Shown here: positions 1 to 6,890 of the stretch, in pieces
How the letters are laid out: each line of letters starts with the position of its first letter
Position numbering within the stretch: position 1 is the first letter of the stretch
Origin: Nitrospirota bacterium
GTDB lineage: Bacteria > Nitrospirota > UBA9217
Length of the DNA stretch: 9,739 bases
Direction of reading: 5' to 3'
NCBI GenBank assembly: GCA_027456925.1
Contig: DAIDTZ010000450.1
Location: 1 to 9,739, forward strand
Notes under the pieces: generated by a model
Databases searched by the model: none
What the model was told of the DNA's origin: nothing
The model's input: only the letters and a program-made list of their open reading frames with translations
Program-made: the position numbers and the translations under genes

Positions 1-1
1 C

Positions 2-355
2 CAGTTTGCCGATGACGGCGCAAGCGCCGGGGAATTGTATCAGCGGGAGAAAGCAGCGGGGCAACCCTTTGATGCAGTCATCATGGATCTGACGGTCCCG
101 GGAGGGATGGGGGGGAAAGAAGCCTTGCTGAAACTTCTTGAAATAGATCCGAACGTGAAAGCGGTCGTGTCGAGCGGCTACTCCAACGATCCCGTCATGG
201 CCCATTACCGCGACCACGGTTTCCGGGGAGTGGTCACGAAGCCATACCGCATCAAGGACCTGGGGGAGACGCTTCACTCGGTCCTCATGAATCCCGCGCC
301 TTGCAATCCCCCGGCTCCTGCCGGAGGGGGCTCCACCGGGAAGCCGGTTTCCTGA
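2..355 (+). CDS. Response regulator receiver (REC) domain, C-terminal end of a truncated two-component protein
   Basis: The frame is open from the left edge of the window, so the gene starts upstream. 117 residues are visible before the TGA. They form most of a CheY-like receiver domain: the phospho-acceptor Asp is visible residue 29 in AVIMDLTVPGGMGG, the conserved Ser is at 57 in VVSSGYSND, and the conserved Lys is at 80 in VVTKPY. The N-terminal acidic pair lies outside the window. The LTVPGGMGG and SSGYSNDPVM wording is typical of receivers fused to the C-terminus of PAS-type hybrid histidine kinases, so a hybrid kinase is the likeliest parent, but a stand-alone regulator cannot be excluded. 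No DNA-binding or output domain follows. The last 22 residues are a Pro/Gly-rich tail, and a GC-rich hairpin without a T-run lies within its codons near 308-330. The gene faces the transglycosylase gene tail to tail. Confidence 0.88.
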   Translation, partial: QFADDGASAGELYQREKAAGQPFDAVIMDLTVPGGMGGKEALLKLLEIDPNVKAVVSSGYSNDPVMAHYRDHGFRGVVTKPYRIKDLGETLHSVLMNPAPCNPPAPAGGGSTGKPVS

Positions 356-420
356 CGCCGGGAATCAGGGACGGGGAACCCCGGGACACGCCGGCAGTGG
401 ATAGATTGGCCTTAAACACG

Positions 421-451
421 AAAAAGGCCGGGAACATCCCCCGACCTTTTT
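421..451. terminator. Bidirectional rho-independent terminator between convergent genes
   Basis: The arms AAAAAGGCCGGG (421-432) and CCCGACCTTTTT (440-451) enclose a 7-nt loop. Each strand gives a GC stem followed by a T-run. The single imperfect position is C:A on the plus transcript but a tolerated U:G on the minus transcript, so the hairpin suits the minus-strand transglycosylase slightly better. It ends that gene 29 bases after its stop codon and probably also ends the plus-strand receiver gene. Confidence 0.8.
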
Positions 452-479
452 GTCGTGGCGATCTGCTGCGCCGGATCGG

Positions 480-1823
480 TTAAATTTGATCTACGTCCAC
501 GACCAATTTAATTTTCTGCCCGGCCCGTATCGACGCGCCCAATCCCTTATTCCACCCCTTGATGGCAGTGACGGTCACATTGTGCCGTCTGGCGATCTTC
601 GTGAGAGATTCGCCCCGCCTGACCCGGTACAAAATTTTCTGCTGTTTCCTTTCCCGTTCGGGAGTAAGATAGCTGATGTTCTGTGCTTTCGCGTTGATGT
701 CCAGAGGGATAAGAAGATGTTTGCCGGGAACAATCCGGTTTCTCTTGAGCCTGTTGATATCGCGGATCGCTTCAAGCGAGGTGTTGTAGCGCTTTGCAAG
801 GGCTGCCAGCGTCTCTCCTTTCCGAACTTCATGGCGCTCCCACTGTATTTTTTGCTCCGGGGGGACGGCGGCGTAATTTGCGAGGAAAACATCCTTCTTG
901 CCGACCGGGATTCTGAGGACGTAATTATCATAATGCGGCGGCGTGATCCATCGCCTGAGTTCGGGATTCAATTCCTTGATCTCTTCATAGCTGCATCCCG
1001 CGCAACGGGCGACAAGGCGAAGATCAACGCTCTCTCCAAGCGTGACTTCGTCGAATTCGTAGGGAGTGAAGTTGTTCAGCGTAAAGCCGTAGGATTCCGG
1101 GTTTTTGGCGATGATGGTGGCAGCCATGAATTTGGGCACATAATTTTTTGTTTCCTTGCGGATGTACCGCGAGGCCTTCAAGTCCCAAAAATCATCAGAG
1201 CGCGTTCTGAGTACGGCGCGCTGTACTTTGCCGGCGCCTGCGTTGTATGAGGCAAGGGCAAGGGGCCAGGAACCGAAGAGATTGTGCAGGTCTTTCAGGT
1301 GCTCCGCTGCCGCATACGTCGATTTCACGGGGTCCTTTCGTTCATCGATCCACCAGTTGATCTTGAGGCCGTAAAGCTTGCCTGTTGCGGGCATGAACTG
1401 CCACGGACCGACTGCCTTGCACCAGGAAACGGCGTAGGGATTGAACCCGCTTTCGATCATGGCAACGTAGACCAGGTCTTCAGGCAGATTTTTCTCGCGA
1501 AAAATGTCTTTCATCACGGGGATGTATCTCGCTGAACGGTCGAGCCATCGCTGGAATACCTTCCGTCCCCGTGTTTTGAAATATTCGAGATGGTTTTCAA
1601 CGCTGTCGTTCAAAATCATCGGGATGTTGTAAGGCTTCTCTTCGGTCATCTCGTCGATGTTTTCGTCGACTTGGGCCACGTCTTCTGTCGGGGGCTTTAA
1701 TTGCGCAGGGACACCGGGAACCGGGTTCTGAGGAACTGATGACGAATCCGCAGATGCGGGCTGAAAGGAAAAGAACAGTGTCGCACTAACTATAAGTAAA
1801 AACGAGACAATTCTCTGAATCAT
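480..1823 (-). CDS. mltD: MltD-type membrane-bound/periplasmic lytic transglycosylase with LysM repeats
   Basis: The protein cleaves the MurNAc-GlcNAc bond of peptidoglycan to give 1,6-anhydro ends, in the periplasm. Numbering below is from the upstream ATG (448 aa). A signal peptide covers about 1-27 (hydrophobic core, then QPASA). The SLT/GH23 domain covers about 95-215, with catalytic Glu125 in AMIESGFNPYAVS, then GPWQFMP and ASYNAGAGKV. A degenerate LysM-like stretch follows at about 262-306, then two clear LysM domains at 331-375 and 399-443. Length matches E. coli MltD (about 450 aa), but no lipobox Cys is present, so it is probably soluble or LysM-anchored. Two ATGs stand in tandem. 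AGGAGG (1833-1828) leaves 1 nt before the first (1826) and 4 nt before the second (1823), so 1823 is preferred (447 aa). The gene is divergent from queE. The family assignment is firm; the exact mltD symbol is by architecture. Confidence 0.92.
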   Translation of the reverse strand: MIQRIVSFLLIVSATLFFSFQPASADSSSVPQNPVPGVPAQLKPPTEDVAQVDENIDEMTEEKPYNIPMILNDSVENHLEYFKTRGRKVFQRWLDRSARYIPVMKDIFREKNLPEDLVYVAMIESGFNPYAVSWCKAVGPWQFMPATGKLYGLKINWWIDERKDPVKSTYAAAEHLKDLHNLFGSWPLALASYNAGAGKVQRAVLRTRSDDFWDLKASRYIRKETKNYVPKFMAATIIAKNPESYGFTLNNFTPYEFDEVTLGESVDLRLVARCAGCSYEEIKELNPELRRWITPPHYDNYVLRIPVGKKDVFLANYAAVPPEQKIQWERHEVRKGETLAALAKRYNTSLEAIRDINRLKRNRIVPGKHLLIPLDINAKAQNISYLTPERERKQQKILYRVRRGESLTKIARRHNVTVTAIKGWNKGLGASIRAGQKIKLVVDVDQI

Positions 1824-1843
1824 CATTCCTCCTGTATGATTTT

Positions 1844-1872
1844 AAGTTACCCCATTAGAGGTCGCTTGTCAA
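1844..1872 (-). promoter_or_regulatory. Sigma70-type promoter for the lytic transglycosylase gene
   Basis: On the minus strand a perfect TTGACA (1872-1867) is followed after 17 bp by TAACTT (1849-1844), a weak -10 box (3 of 6). Transcription would start near 1837, leaving a very short leader that begins just before the AGGAGG ribosome site at 1833-1828. The strong -35 and correct spacing support the call; the poor -10 limits it. Confidence 0.5.
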
Positions 1873-1963
1873 GCCAAAGAATGACATCCTTTAGTGCTAC
1901 GTTCTTTTCGTTCTTTGCCGCACTATTTAGATTGAATTTCGCCGGCTCCTTGAACTGACCGGC

Positions 1964-1992
1964 TTGTATTTCACGTGATTGTTCTGTATTAT
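1964..1992 (+). promoter_or_regulatory. Possible promoter for queE, implying a leaderless or nearly leaderless mRNA
   Basis: TTGTAT (1964-1969), a 17-bp spacer and TATTAT (1987-1992, 5 of 6) form a candidate promoter. Its start point would fall at about 1998-2000, on the preferred ATG of queE at 1999. This would explain why no Shine-Dalgarno sequence precedes either possible queE start. The -35 matches only 3 of 6, so this is a hypothesis. Confidence 0.3.
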
Positions 1993-1998
1993 GACAAA

Positions 1999-2757
1999 AT
2001 GAAAGACGCATCAATACATGAAATCTTTGCATCCATTCAAGGCGAGGGACCGTGGATCGGGCAGCGTCATATCTTCGTCCGGTTTCAGGGTTGCGATATC
2101 CGCTGTGGTTACTGCGACACTCCTCATGCAAGTTCGCTTCCGGAAGAGGGGCCCCCCGGACATCCCTGCACTCTTCAGGTCAAGATCGGGCCCATCCTGG
2201 AATATGAGCAGATCTCCAACCCTGTTTCTGCGGAACGCCTCACAGAACTCTGTTCGCGGCTGGTGATCCCCGGCCCCTCGCGTCCCGTCCTCAGCCTGAC
2301 GGGAGGGGAGCCCCTGCTCCAGCGCGATTTTCTGGTCCAATGGCTGCCTCAGATGAAAAAAAACTACCGTATCTATCTCGAGACCAGCGGCATTCATCAC
2401 GACGCCATGGAAGCGGTCCGCGACCTCGTAGACGTCGTCAGCATGGACTTTAAACTGCCCTCGGCTACGGGTCTTCGTCCCCTGTGGGAAGAGCACCGGA
2501 AGTTCCTTGCCGCGTCGCAGGGAAAGGAACTGTTTATCAAAGCGGTGGTCACGAGGGAAACAACAAAAGAGGACATCCTTACTTCCGCGCATATCATAGC
2601 AAGCTGCGGCCTGTCCATTCCGTTTATCCTGCAACCCGCGGGCGCCGAATTTGCTCCCTTGGCAAGCATGCTCGTGGAATTCCAGGACGAGGCGCTCAAA
2701 ATTATCGACGACGTGCGCGTCATACCTCAGGTCCATAAGATGTTGAACGTTCCCTAA
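1999..2757 (+). CDS. queE: 7-carboxy-7-deazaguanine synthase (radical SAM)
   Basis: QueE converts 6-carboxy-tetrahydropterin to 7-carboxy-7-deazaguanine, the ring-contraction step leading to preQ0, queuosine and other deazapurines, in the cytoplasm. From the ATG at 1999 the protein is 252 aa, close to the family norm of 200-250. The family opening EIFASIQGEGPWIGQ is at residues 8-22. The radical-SAM cluster CX3CX2C is Cys32, Cys36, Cys39 in GCDIRCGYCDT. The SAM-binding GGEP is at 102-105, MDFKLPS at 149-155, and a family-like C-terminal end RVIPQVHK at 240-247. Residues 43-80 are a loop insertion between the cluster and the next core element. A GTG at 1975 would add 8 residues (MIVLYYDK) unlike the family start, and neither start has a Shine-Dalgarno, so 1999 is preferred. 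Other queuosine genes are not in the window; the downstream neighbour is the NFACT gene 58 bp away. Confidence 0.93.
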   Translation: MKDASIHEIFASIQGEGPWIGQRHIFVRFQGCDIRCGYCDTPHASSLPEEGPPGHPCTLQVKIGPILEYEQISNPVSAERLTELCSRLVIPGPSRPVLSLTGGEPLLQRDFLVQWLPQMKKNYRIYLETSGIHHDAMEAVRDLVDVVSMDFKLPSATGLRPLWEEHRKFLAASQGKELFIKAVVTRETTKEDILTSAHIIASCGLSIPFILQPAGAEFAPLASMLVEFQDEALKIIDDVRVIPQVHKMLNVP

Positions 2758-2815
2758 TGGGGAACGCGTTATCATTTCATTTGCCGAGTTTAAAAGCCAG
2801 GTCAGGTGCCGGGGA

Positions 2816-4246
2816 TTGGATTTTCAAACACTTTCACAGGTCATTCAAGAGCTTTCAGAACTTTTGAACAACGCCCGGGTGGAGCGGGTGCTCCAGTGCC
2901 CGGAGGGAGGCCTGTATCTTCTGCTCCAGCGTGACCGGAAGAAATATACGCTGCTTCTCTCTCCCGACCGGTCTCTTCCGCGCATGCATTTAGTCAGTGA
3001 AAAACCGCGATCCGTTGGCACGCCGCATCCTTTTATCCTGACGCTGAGAAGCCTCCTTGCAGGCGTGCGCCTAAAGAGCGTCTCTCTCCTGAACGCTGAT
3101 CGGATAGCCGAGATGCGCTTTGCCCGGTCCTCCGAGGAACAGCGTCTCGTATTCGAATTGACGGGTTCGTCGGCAAACCTTTTTTTTCTCGATACAGATT
3201 TGCGGATTGTTGCCGCGTATTATCCGGTTCCGCTCACGGAGCAGGCAAGGCGAACGCTGTTGCCGGGAGCGCACTATGCTCTCCCCCGGAAAAGAACCGA
3301 CCTTGCCCCGGACACGCCTCTTCCCGTTGCCGGCGAAGTCCTTTCGCCGAACAAACGAGCGGAGGTTTTTTATGCGCGCCTGGCAGGGGAGCAACATCTT
3401 TCCAGGCTCAGGTCGGAGGTCGGCGCCGCTATTCGCAAAGCCGCGGCGAGGATTGAGCGAAAGCGTGCTGCCCTGGCCGCGGACCTTGCCTCACCGGAAC
3501 ACGCCGATGAGTTCAAAGAGGCAGGAGCTCTGATCCTGGCCAATCTGCGGAACCTGAAGACGGGTATGGACCATGCCGAGCTTATGGGCTATGACGGCAG
3601 CATGGCGTTCGTCAAACTGGACCCGAAGCGGTCTCCGTCGAAGAATGCGGAGCTCAAGTTCAAGGCATATAAAAAAGCCAAAGCGGGGCAGCAAATCATT
3701 TCATCGCTACTGCAGGATGCGGTTGAGGAAGCGTCCTATCTGAGCGACCGGTTGGACTCAGCTGGGAAAGCGGAAGATGCTTCCGCCCTCAACGCTGTCC
3801 GTTCCGAACTGGCGGCCCGGGGGTACCTGGGGGAGAAGAGGTTGGGAACGGGAAAAGGAAAAGCTTCTCCGGCGAAGAAAGTTTCCGGGTTCAGGACCGT
3901 GGTCCATCGCGGTTGGGAAATTCTGGTGGGGAGCAGCGCAGCGGGCAACGATTACATCACGACAAAACTTGCCCGTCCCGACGATCTCTGGCTCCATGCG
4001 GAAGGACTTCCCGGATCACATGTTCTTGTAAGGAACGCGAAGAGGGGAGAGATCCCGGCCGAGGTCCTTATGAAAGCGGCGGCGCTTGCCGCCCATTACA
4101 GCAAAGGGAGAAACGCGGACAAGGTGCCGGTCGCCTATACGCGCGCCCGGCACGTCAAAAAGCCAAAAGGCGCAAAACCGGGGCTGGTTACGCTTTCGGA
4201 ACGAAAAACAGTGATGGTCCGGCCGGAAGATGGTTTGTCCCCGTGA
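2816..4246 (+). CDS. NFACT family protein, RqcH/Rqc2-like ribosome quality control factor (short form)
   Basis: RqcH homologues bind stalled 50S-peptidyl-tRNA complexes and recruit tRNA-Ala to add C-terminal alanine tails that mark the chain for degradation. The NFACT-N domain covers about 1-155 and includes an Asp95-Arg96 pair in LLNADRIAEM, matching the DR pair needed for tailing in Firmicute RqcH. A charged helical, probably coiled-coil, middle covers about 195-335 and includes the family stretch DPKRSPSKNAELKFKAYKKA. The NFACT-R domain covers about 358-470, with PDDLWLHAEGLPGSHVLVRN and HVKKPKGAKPG. At 476 aa it is about 90-100 residues shorter than typical RqcH, and I cannot find the helix-hairpin-helix motif expected near 180-290. 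The start is TTG at 2816 with AGGTG at 2804-2808 (7 nt away). The frame is open upstream for at least 18 codons but offers no ATG or GTG. It is probably co-transcribed with queE. It was formerly annotated as fibronectin-binding protein A; a role in alanine tailing is inferred. Confidence 0.88.
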   Translation: MDFQTLSQVIQELSELLNNARVERVLQCPEGGLYLLLQRDRKKYTLLLSPDRSLPRMHLVSEKPRSVGTPHPFILTLRSLLAGVRLKSVSLLNADRIAEMRFARSSEEQRLVFELTGSSANLFFLDTDLRIVAAYYPVPLTEQARRTLLPGAHYALPRKRTDLAPDTPLPVAGEVLSPNKRAEVFYARLAGEQHLSRLRSEVGAAIRKAAARIERKRAALAADLASPEHADEFKEAGALILANLRNLKTGMDHAELMGYDGSMAFVKLDPKRSPSKNAELKFKAYKKAKAGQQIISSLLQDAVEEASYLSDRLDSAGKAEDASALNAVRSELAARGYLGEKRLGTGKGKASPAKKVSGFRTVVHRGWEILVGSSAAGNDYITTKLARPDDLWLHAEGLPGSHVLVRNAKRGEIPAEVLMKAAALAAHYSKGRNADKVPVAYTRARHVKKPKGAKPGLVTLSERKTVMVRPEDGLSP

Positions 4247-4286
4247 TCAGGCCTCCTTCGGAAGCAGCGGGAACGTGATTATTCCC

Positions 4287-4315
4287 TTTACAGAATTTAT
4301 GCTTTCGAGTAATAT
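4287..4315 (+). promoter_or_regulatory. Sigma70-type promoter for the CHASE2-cyclase gene
   Basis: TTTACA (4287-4292, 5 of 6), a 17-bp spacer and TAATAT (4310-4315, 4 of 6) lie in the AT-rich end of the gap. The predicted start near 4322 leaves a leader of about 18 nt carrying the weak ribosome site GAGAAAG at 4331-4337. Confidence 0.5.
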
Positions 4316-4339
4316 TTAATCAATCTTTGCGAGAAAGCC

Positions 4340-6271
4340 ATGACGAAAAAAATCACCATCATTTCTCTGATCGCCCTCCTGATACTCGCTGTTTCCGCTT
4401 CCTGTTATTTCTTTGGTCTTTTTGATAAACCGGAGCTCTTCGTGTACGACTTGCAGACCAGGCTGCTGCGCGCAGACAAGCCCGTTGACAGCAGGATCAA
4501 GGTCATCCTCGTGGATGAAGCAGCGCTCAATTCGATGGCGGACATTGCGGGACGGTGGCCCTGGCCGCGCGCCATATGGGCCGACCTGCTTGATTTTCTC
4601 TCGATGGGCGGGGCGAAGGCCGTGCTTTTCGATATTTTATTCACGGAACGGCAGGATGAGGCCAACGACAAGGCGCTCATCGAAGCAACGATGGCGTCAC
4701 AGAACGTCTATCACAGCATCATTATCAAGCATGACGATCCGGACCCGGAAGCCAAGAACAACAGTGATCTGAACAGGCCCATGCCGCCCGATTTCATACA
4801 CAGGTTTGCGGTCAAAAATGTGAGCGGATCCCTGGCTGTCCCTCCCGGCGCCGAGAGCAACGCTTTTTCGCTGCCGATCGCCGGCTTGCCCGAGGCCTCG
4901 AAGAGCATCGCCGTCGTCGAATTCAAGCCCGACGCGGACAACAGCTACCGCAGGACCCAGCCGCTTCGCGAATACCAGGGCAAGTATTTCCCGGTACTCG
5001 GCCTCGCTCCGTTTATCGATGACGACAGCAAGATCGTCATCAATCGCGACTCCATATGGGTAAACGACCGGAGGTTGCCGATCGATCATAACGGGAACGT
5101 CCTCATCAACATGTACGGTCTCGATAAGGTGGACACGTATTCCATGAGCGGCGTGTTTGCATCGCTCCAGAAGATCAGGAAAGGCGAGGTCGAAAACCTG
5201 CTGGTAAACCCCGAAGTGTTCAAGGACAGCATCGTGTTCATCGGCGTGAGCGCCGTGGGGGGGGCGGACCTCAAGTCTATGCCCATGGCTCCGAGCGCGC
5301 CCGGAGTGATGTTACACGCCTTCCTTGCCAATAATTATCTCAAGAATGACTTCATGCACCCTCCGGACGAGCGACTGACGTACGCCTCCATACTGGTGGG
5401 TGTGCTTCTCACGTCATGGGCGGTCATGTTCTCGAAACGGTTGATCTTCAGGGCTGTCTTCCCGGTGCTCATGCTGGCGGTGTACGTCGGTTACGCACTT
5501 GTTTCCTTCAAGGCCAACACGCAGGTCGAGTTGGTGCCATTCATCTTTTCTACGGTATCGACGGGGTTCCTGTCCTTCGGGTACCTGACCTTTACTGAAG
5601 CTGCGGATAAGCGGCGGGTATCGCACTTGTTTACGCAATATGTCTCCAAAGACGTTCTCAACGAAGTGTTGAATAATTACAAGGAATATATCAAGTCGAG
5701 CGCGGGACAGAAAGTCGAATTGACCGTGCTTTTCTCCGATATCCGCGGCTTCACGACCATGTCGGAGACGACGCCGCCGGAAAAGATCGTGGAAATGCTG
5801 AATATCCATTTTTCCGTCATGGCCGACATCATTCTGAAGCATAACGGCACGATCGACAAATACATCGGCGATGCGATCATGGCGTTCTGGGGCGCTCCCG
5901 TCCCGACGAAGGACCATGCCGAACAGGCGGTGCTGGCCGGCGTAGAGATGCTGGAAGGCCTGAAAGAGGTCAATCGGACCCTGAAGAGCCGCGGTTTCGA
6001 CCATGAAGTGAAGATCGGCATCGGCATCAACTCCGGTGTGGCCACCATCGGGAACATCGGTTCCGAGCAAAAGAAGAACTACACGGTTGTGGGTGATACG
6101 GTCAACCTGTCGTCGCGGCTTGAGAGCATCACCAAGGAGTACAAGACCCCTTTGATCTTTTCGGAATATACGTATAATAAGATCAGGGACAGGATCAACT
6201 GCAAACTGCTCGGCAATGTCAAGGTCAAGGGCAGGGAACAGCCGGTTGATATCTATACAGTGGAGTCATAA
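4340..6271 (+). CDS. CHASE2 sensor domain class III adenylate/guanylate cyclase
   Basis: This inner-membrane receptor cyclase (643 aa) probably makes cAMP from ATP in response to an extracytoplasmic signal. The first membrane helix is at about 5-27. The periplasmic CHASE2 domain covers about 30-335 and includes GRWPWPRAIWADLLDFL (71-87), KAVLFDILFTE (93-103), and the late core IVFIGVSA (298-305). Three more helices lie at about 347-364, 369-390 and 397-417, the usual CHASE2 layout. The catalytic domain covers about 455-640: metal-binding Asp467 (FSDIRGF) and Asp511 (YIGDAIMAFW), base-contacting Lys507 and Thr582 (NYTVVGDT), and transition-state Asn589 and Arg593 (VNLSSR). All catalytic positions are intact. 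The Lys/Thr pair is the class IIIb signature and favours ATP. The start is ATG 4340 with a weak GAGAAAG site. It has its own promoter and no receptor-binding partner gene nearby; the ligand is unknown. Confidence 0.93.
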   Translation: MTKKITIISLIALLILAVSASCYFFGLFDKPELFVYDLQTRLLRADKPVDSRIKVILVDEAALNSMADIAGRWPWPRAIWADLLDFLSMGGAKAVLFDILFTERQDEANDKALIEATMASQNVYHSIIIKHDDPDPEAKNNSDLNRPMPPDFIHRFAVKNVSGSLAVPPGAESNAFSLPIAGLPEASKSIAVVEFKPDADNSYRRTQPLREYQGKYFPVLGLAPFIDDDSKIVINRDSIWVNDRRLPIDHNGNVLINMYGLDKVDTYSMSGVFASLQKIRKGEVENLLVNPEVFKDSIVFIGVSAVGGADLKSMPMAPSAPGVMLHAFLANNYLKNDFMHPPDERLTYASILVGVLLTSWAVMFSKRLIFRAVFPVLMLAVYVGYALVSFKANTQVELVPFIFSTVSTGFLSFGYLTFTEAADKRRVSHLFTQYVSKDVLNEVLNNYKEYIKSSAGQKVELTVLFSDIRGFTTMSETTPPEKIVEMLNIHFSVMADIILKHNGTIDKYIGDAIMAFWGAPVPTKDHAEQAVLAGVEMLEGLKEVNRTLKSRGFDHEVKIGIGINSGVATIGNIGSEQKKNYTVVGDTVNLSSRLESITKEYKTPLIFSEYTYNKIRDRINCKLLGNVKVKGREQPVDIYTVES

Positions 6272-6347
6272 TGTTGTTGCAAAATATGGTTTGTGTTTTG
6301 GCGGGCTCGGCGCGGACGGGTGAAAGCAACAGGACGTAAAGCGTTCT

Positions 6348-6384
6348 TTGAACGTCTGAACATTGAACTCCGAACTTTGAACTG
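6348..6384. repeat. Degenerate heptamer tandem repeat (TTGAACN units)
   Basis: Five GAAC cores begin at 6350, 6358, 6365, 6372 and 6379, so the spacing is 8, 7, 7 and 7. Most units read TTGAAC or CTGAAC. The array lies in the 130-bp gap after the cyclase gene and ends six bases before the AGGAGG site of the SH3b gene. Its first unit also forms CGTTC-TTT-GAACG (6342-6354), a small hairpin. Units of this kind recur in intergenic DNA of some delta-type genomes; that comparison is from memory. Confidence 0.65.
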
Positions 6385-6401
6385 TTTCCAGGAGGCGCGA
6401 T

Positions 6402-6890
6402 ATGAGAAAATTAGCGATGCTGTCCGTTGCACTCATAAGTGTGATGCTGTTTGCCACGGCGGTCTTTGCCCAGGGCGCATATTTTGTGCAGAGCGCAAAG
6501 GCAAAAGTGATGTCCGCTGCGTCATTCAAGTCCCGTTTTTTGGGGGAAGTAGGGAAGGGATACAAATTCGCTTCCCTGGCGAAGCAAGGGAACTGGATCA
6601 AGGTGAGATACAAAGGCAAAGTGGGGTATGTCCCGGACCTCCTGCTCGCCACCCACCCGCCTTTTAAAAAGGTGGGATTGATCAAAGCCGATGAAAGCGA
6701 CATCAGACAGGGCGTCCGTCGCCGCGTATCGTCGTACACCAGCGCCGCCGCGGCCCGGGGCCTTACAGTGGACGACCGGCGGAGACTGAGCAAAGAGGAA
6801 AAAGTGGACTATGCATCTCTTGAGAAAGTCGAGTCTTTTAAGGTGACTCCGGAAGAGCTCAGCCGGTTCATGGAGGGGGACAAATTATGA
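6402..6890 (+). CDS. Secreted SH3b-domain protein coupled to an M48 protease
   Basis: This is a 162-aa exported protein. The signal peptide is residues 1-23 (positive start MRK, hydrophobic core, probable cleavage after VFA). A bacterial SH3 (SH3b/SH3_3-type) domain covers about 27-83: YFVQSAKAKVMSAAS, the GNWIKVRYKGKVGYVP core, then a hydrophobic end. Such domains bind cell-wall peptides or proteins. The rest (about 85-162) is charged, carries RQGVRRRVSSYTSAAAARGL and a helical acidic end, and matches no domain I recognise. The ATG at 6402 has an ideal AGGAGG (6390-6395, 6-nt spacing). The stop overlaps the M48 protease start (ATGA), so the two are translationally coupled and probably act together in the periplasm, for example as an adaptor or substrate-presenting partner. 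That role is inferred from coupling only. Confidence 0.85.
   Translation: MRKLAMLSVALISVMLFATAVFAQGAYFVQSAKAKVMSAASFKSRFLGEVGKGYKFASLAKQGNWIKVRYKGKVGYVPDLLLATHPPFKKVGLIKADESDIRQGVRRRVSSYTSAAAARGLTVDDRRRLSKEEKVDYASLEKVESFKVTPEELSRFMEGDKL

Noticed and set aside
308..330. GC-rich hairpin at the end of the receiver gene as a terminator
   Set aside because: It lies inside the coding sequence and has no T-run; the bidirectional hairpin at 421-451 is the better terminator.
450..1250. 266-codon open frame on the plus strand opposite the transglycosylase gene
   Set aside because: It is antisense to a gene with clear SLT and LysM domains, has no recognisable domain and no ribosome site; it is a shadow frame.
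2011..2775. 254-codon open frame on the minus strand over queE
   Set aside because: It lies entirely opposite the radical-SAM reading frame, and its product has no family features.
4269..4289. GGGAA/TTCCC hairpin followed by TTT as a terminator for the NFACT gene
   Set aside because: The stem is only 5 bp with an 8-nt loop, and the T-run is three bases and overlaps the cyclase -35 box; too weak to call.
5414..6070. 218-codon open frame on the minus strand opposite the cyclase catalytic domain
   Set aside because: The His/Asp-rich composition is that of a complement of GC-rich coding sequence; the plus strand carries all cyclase motifs.
6266..6793. 175-codon open frame on the minus strand over the SH3b gene and the heptamer repeat
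   Set aside because: The plus-strand gene has a signal peptide, an SH3b domain and an ideal AGGAGG; the antisense frame has none of these.
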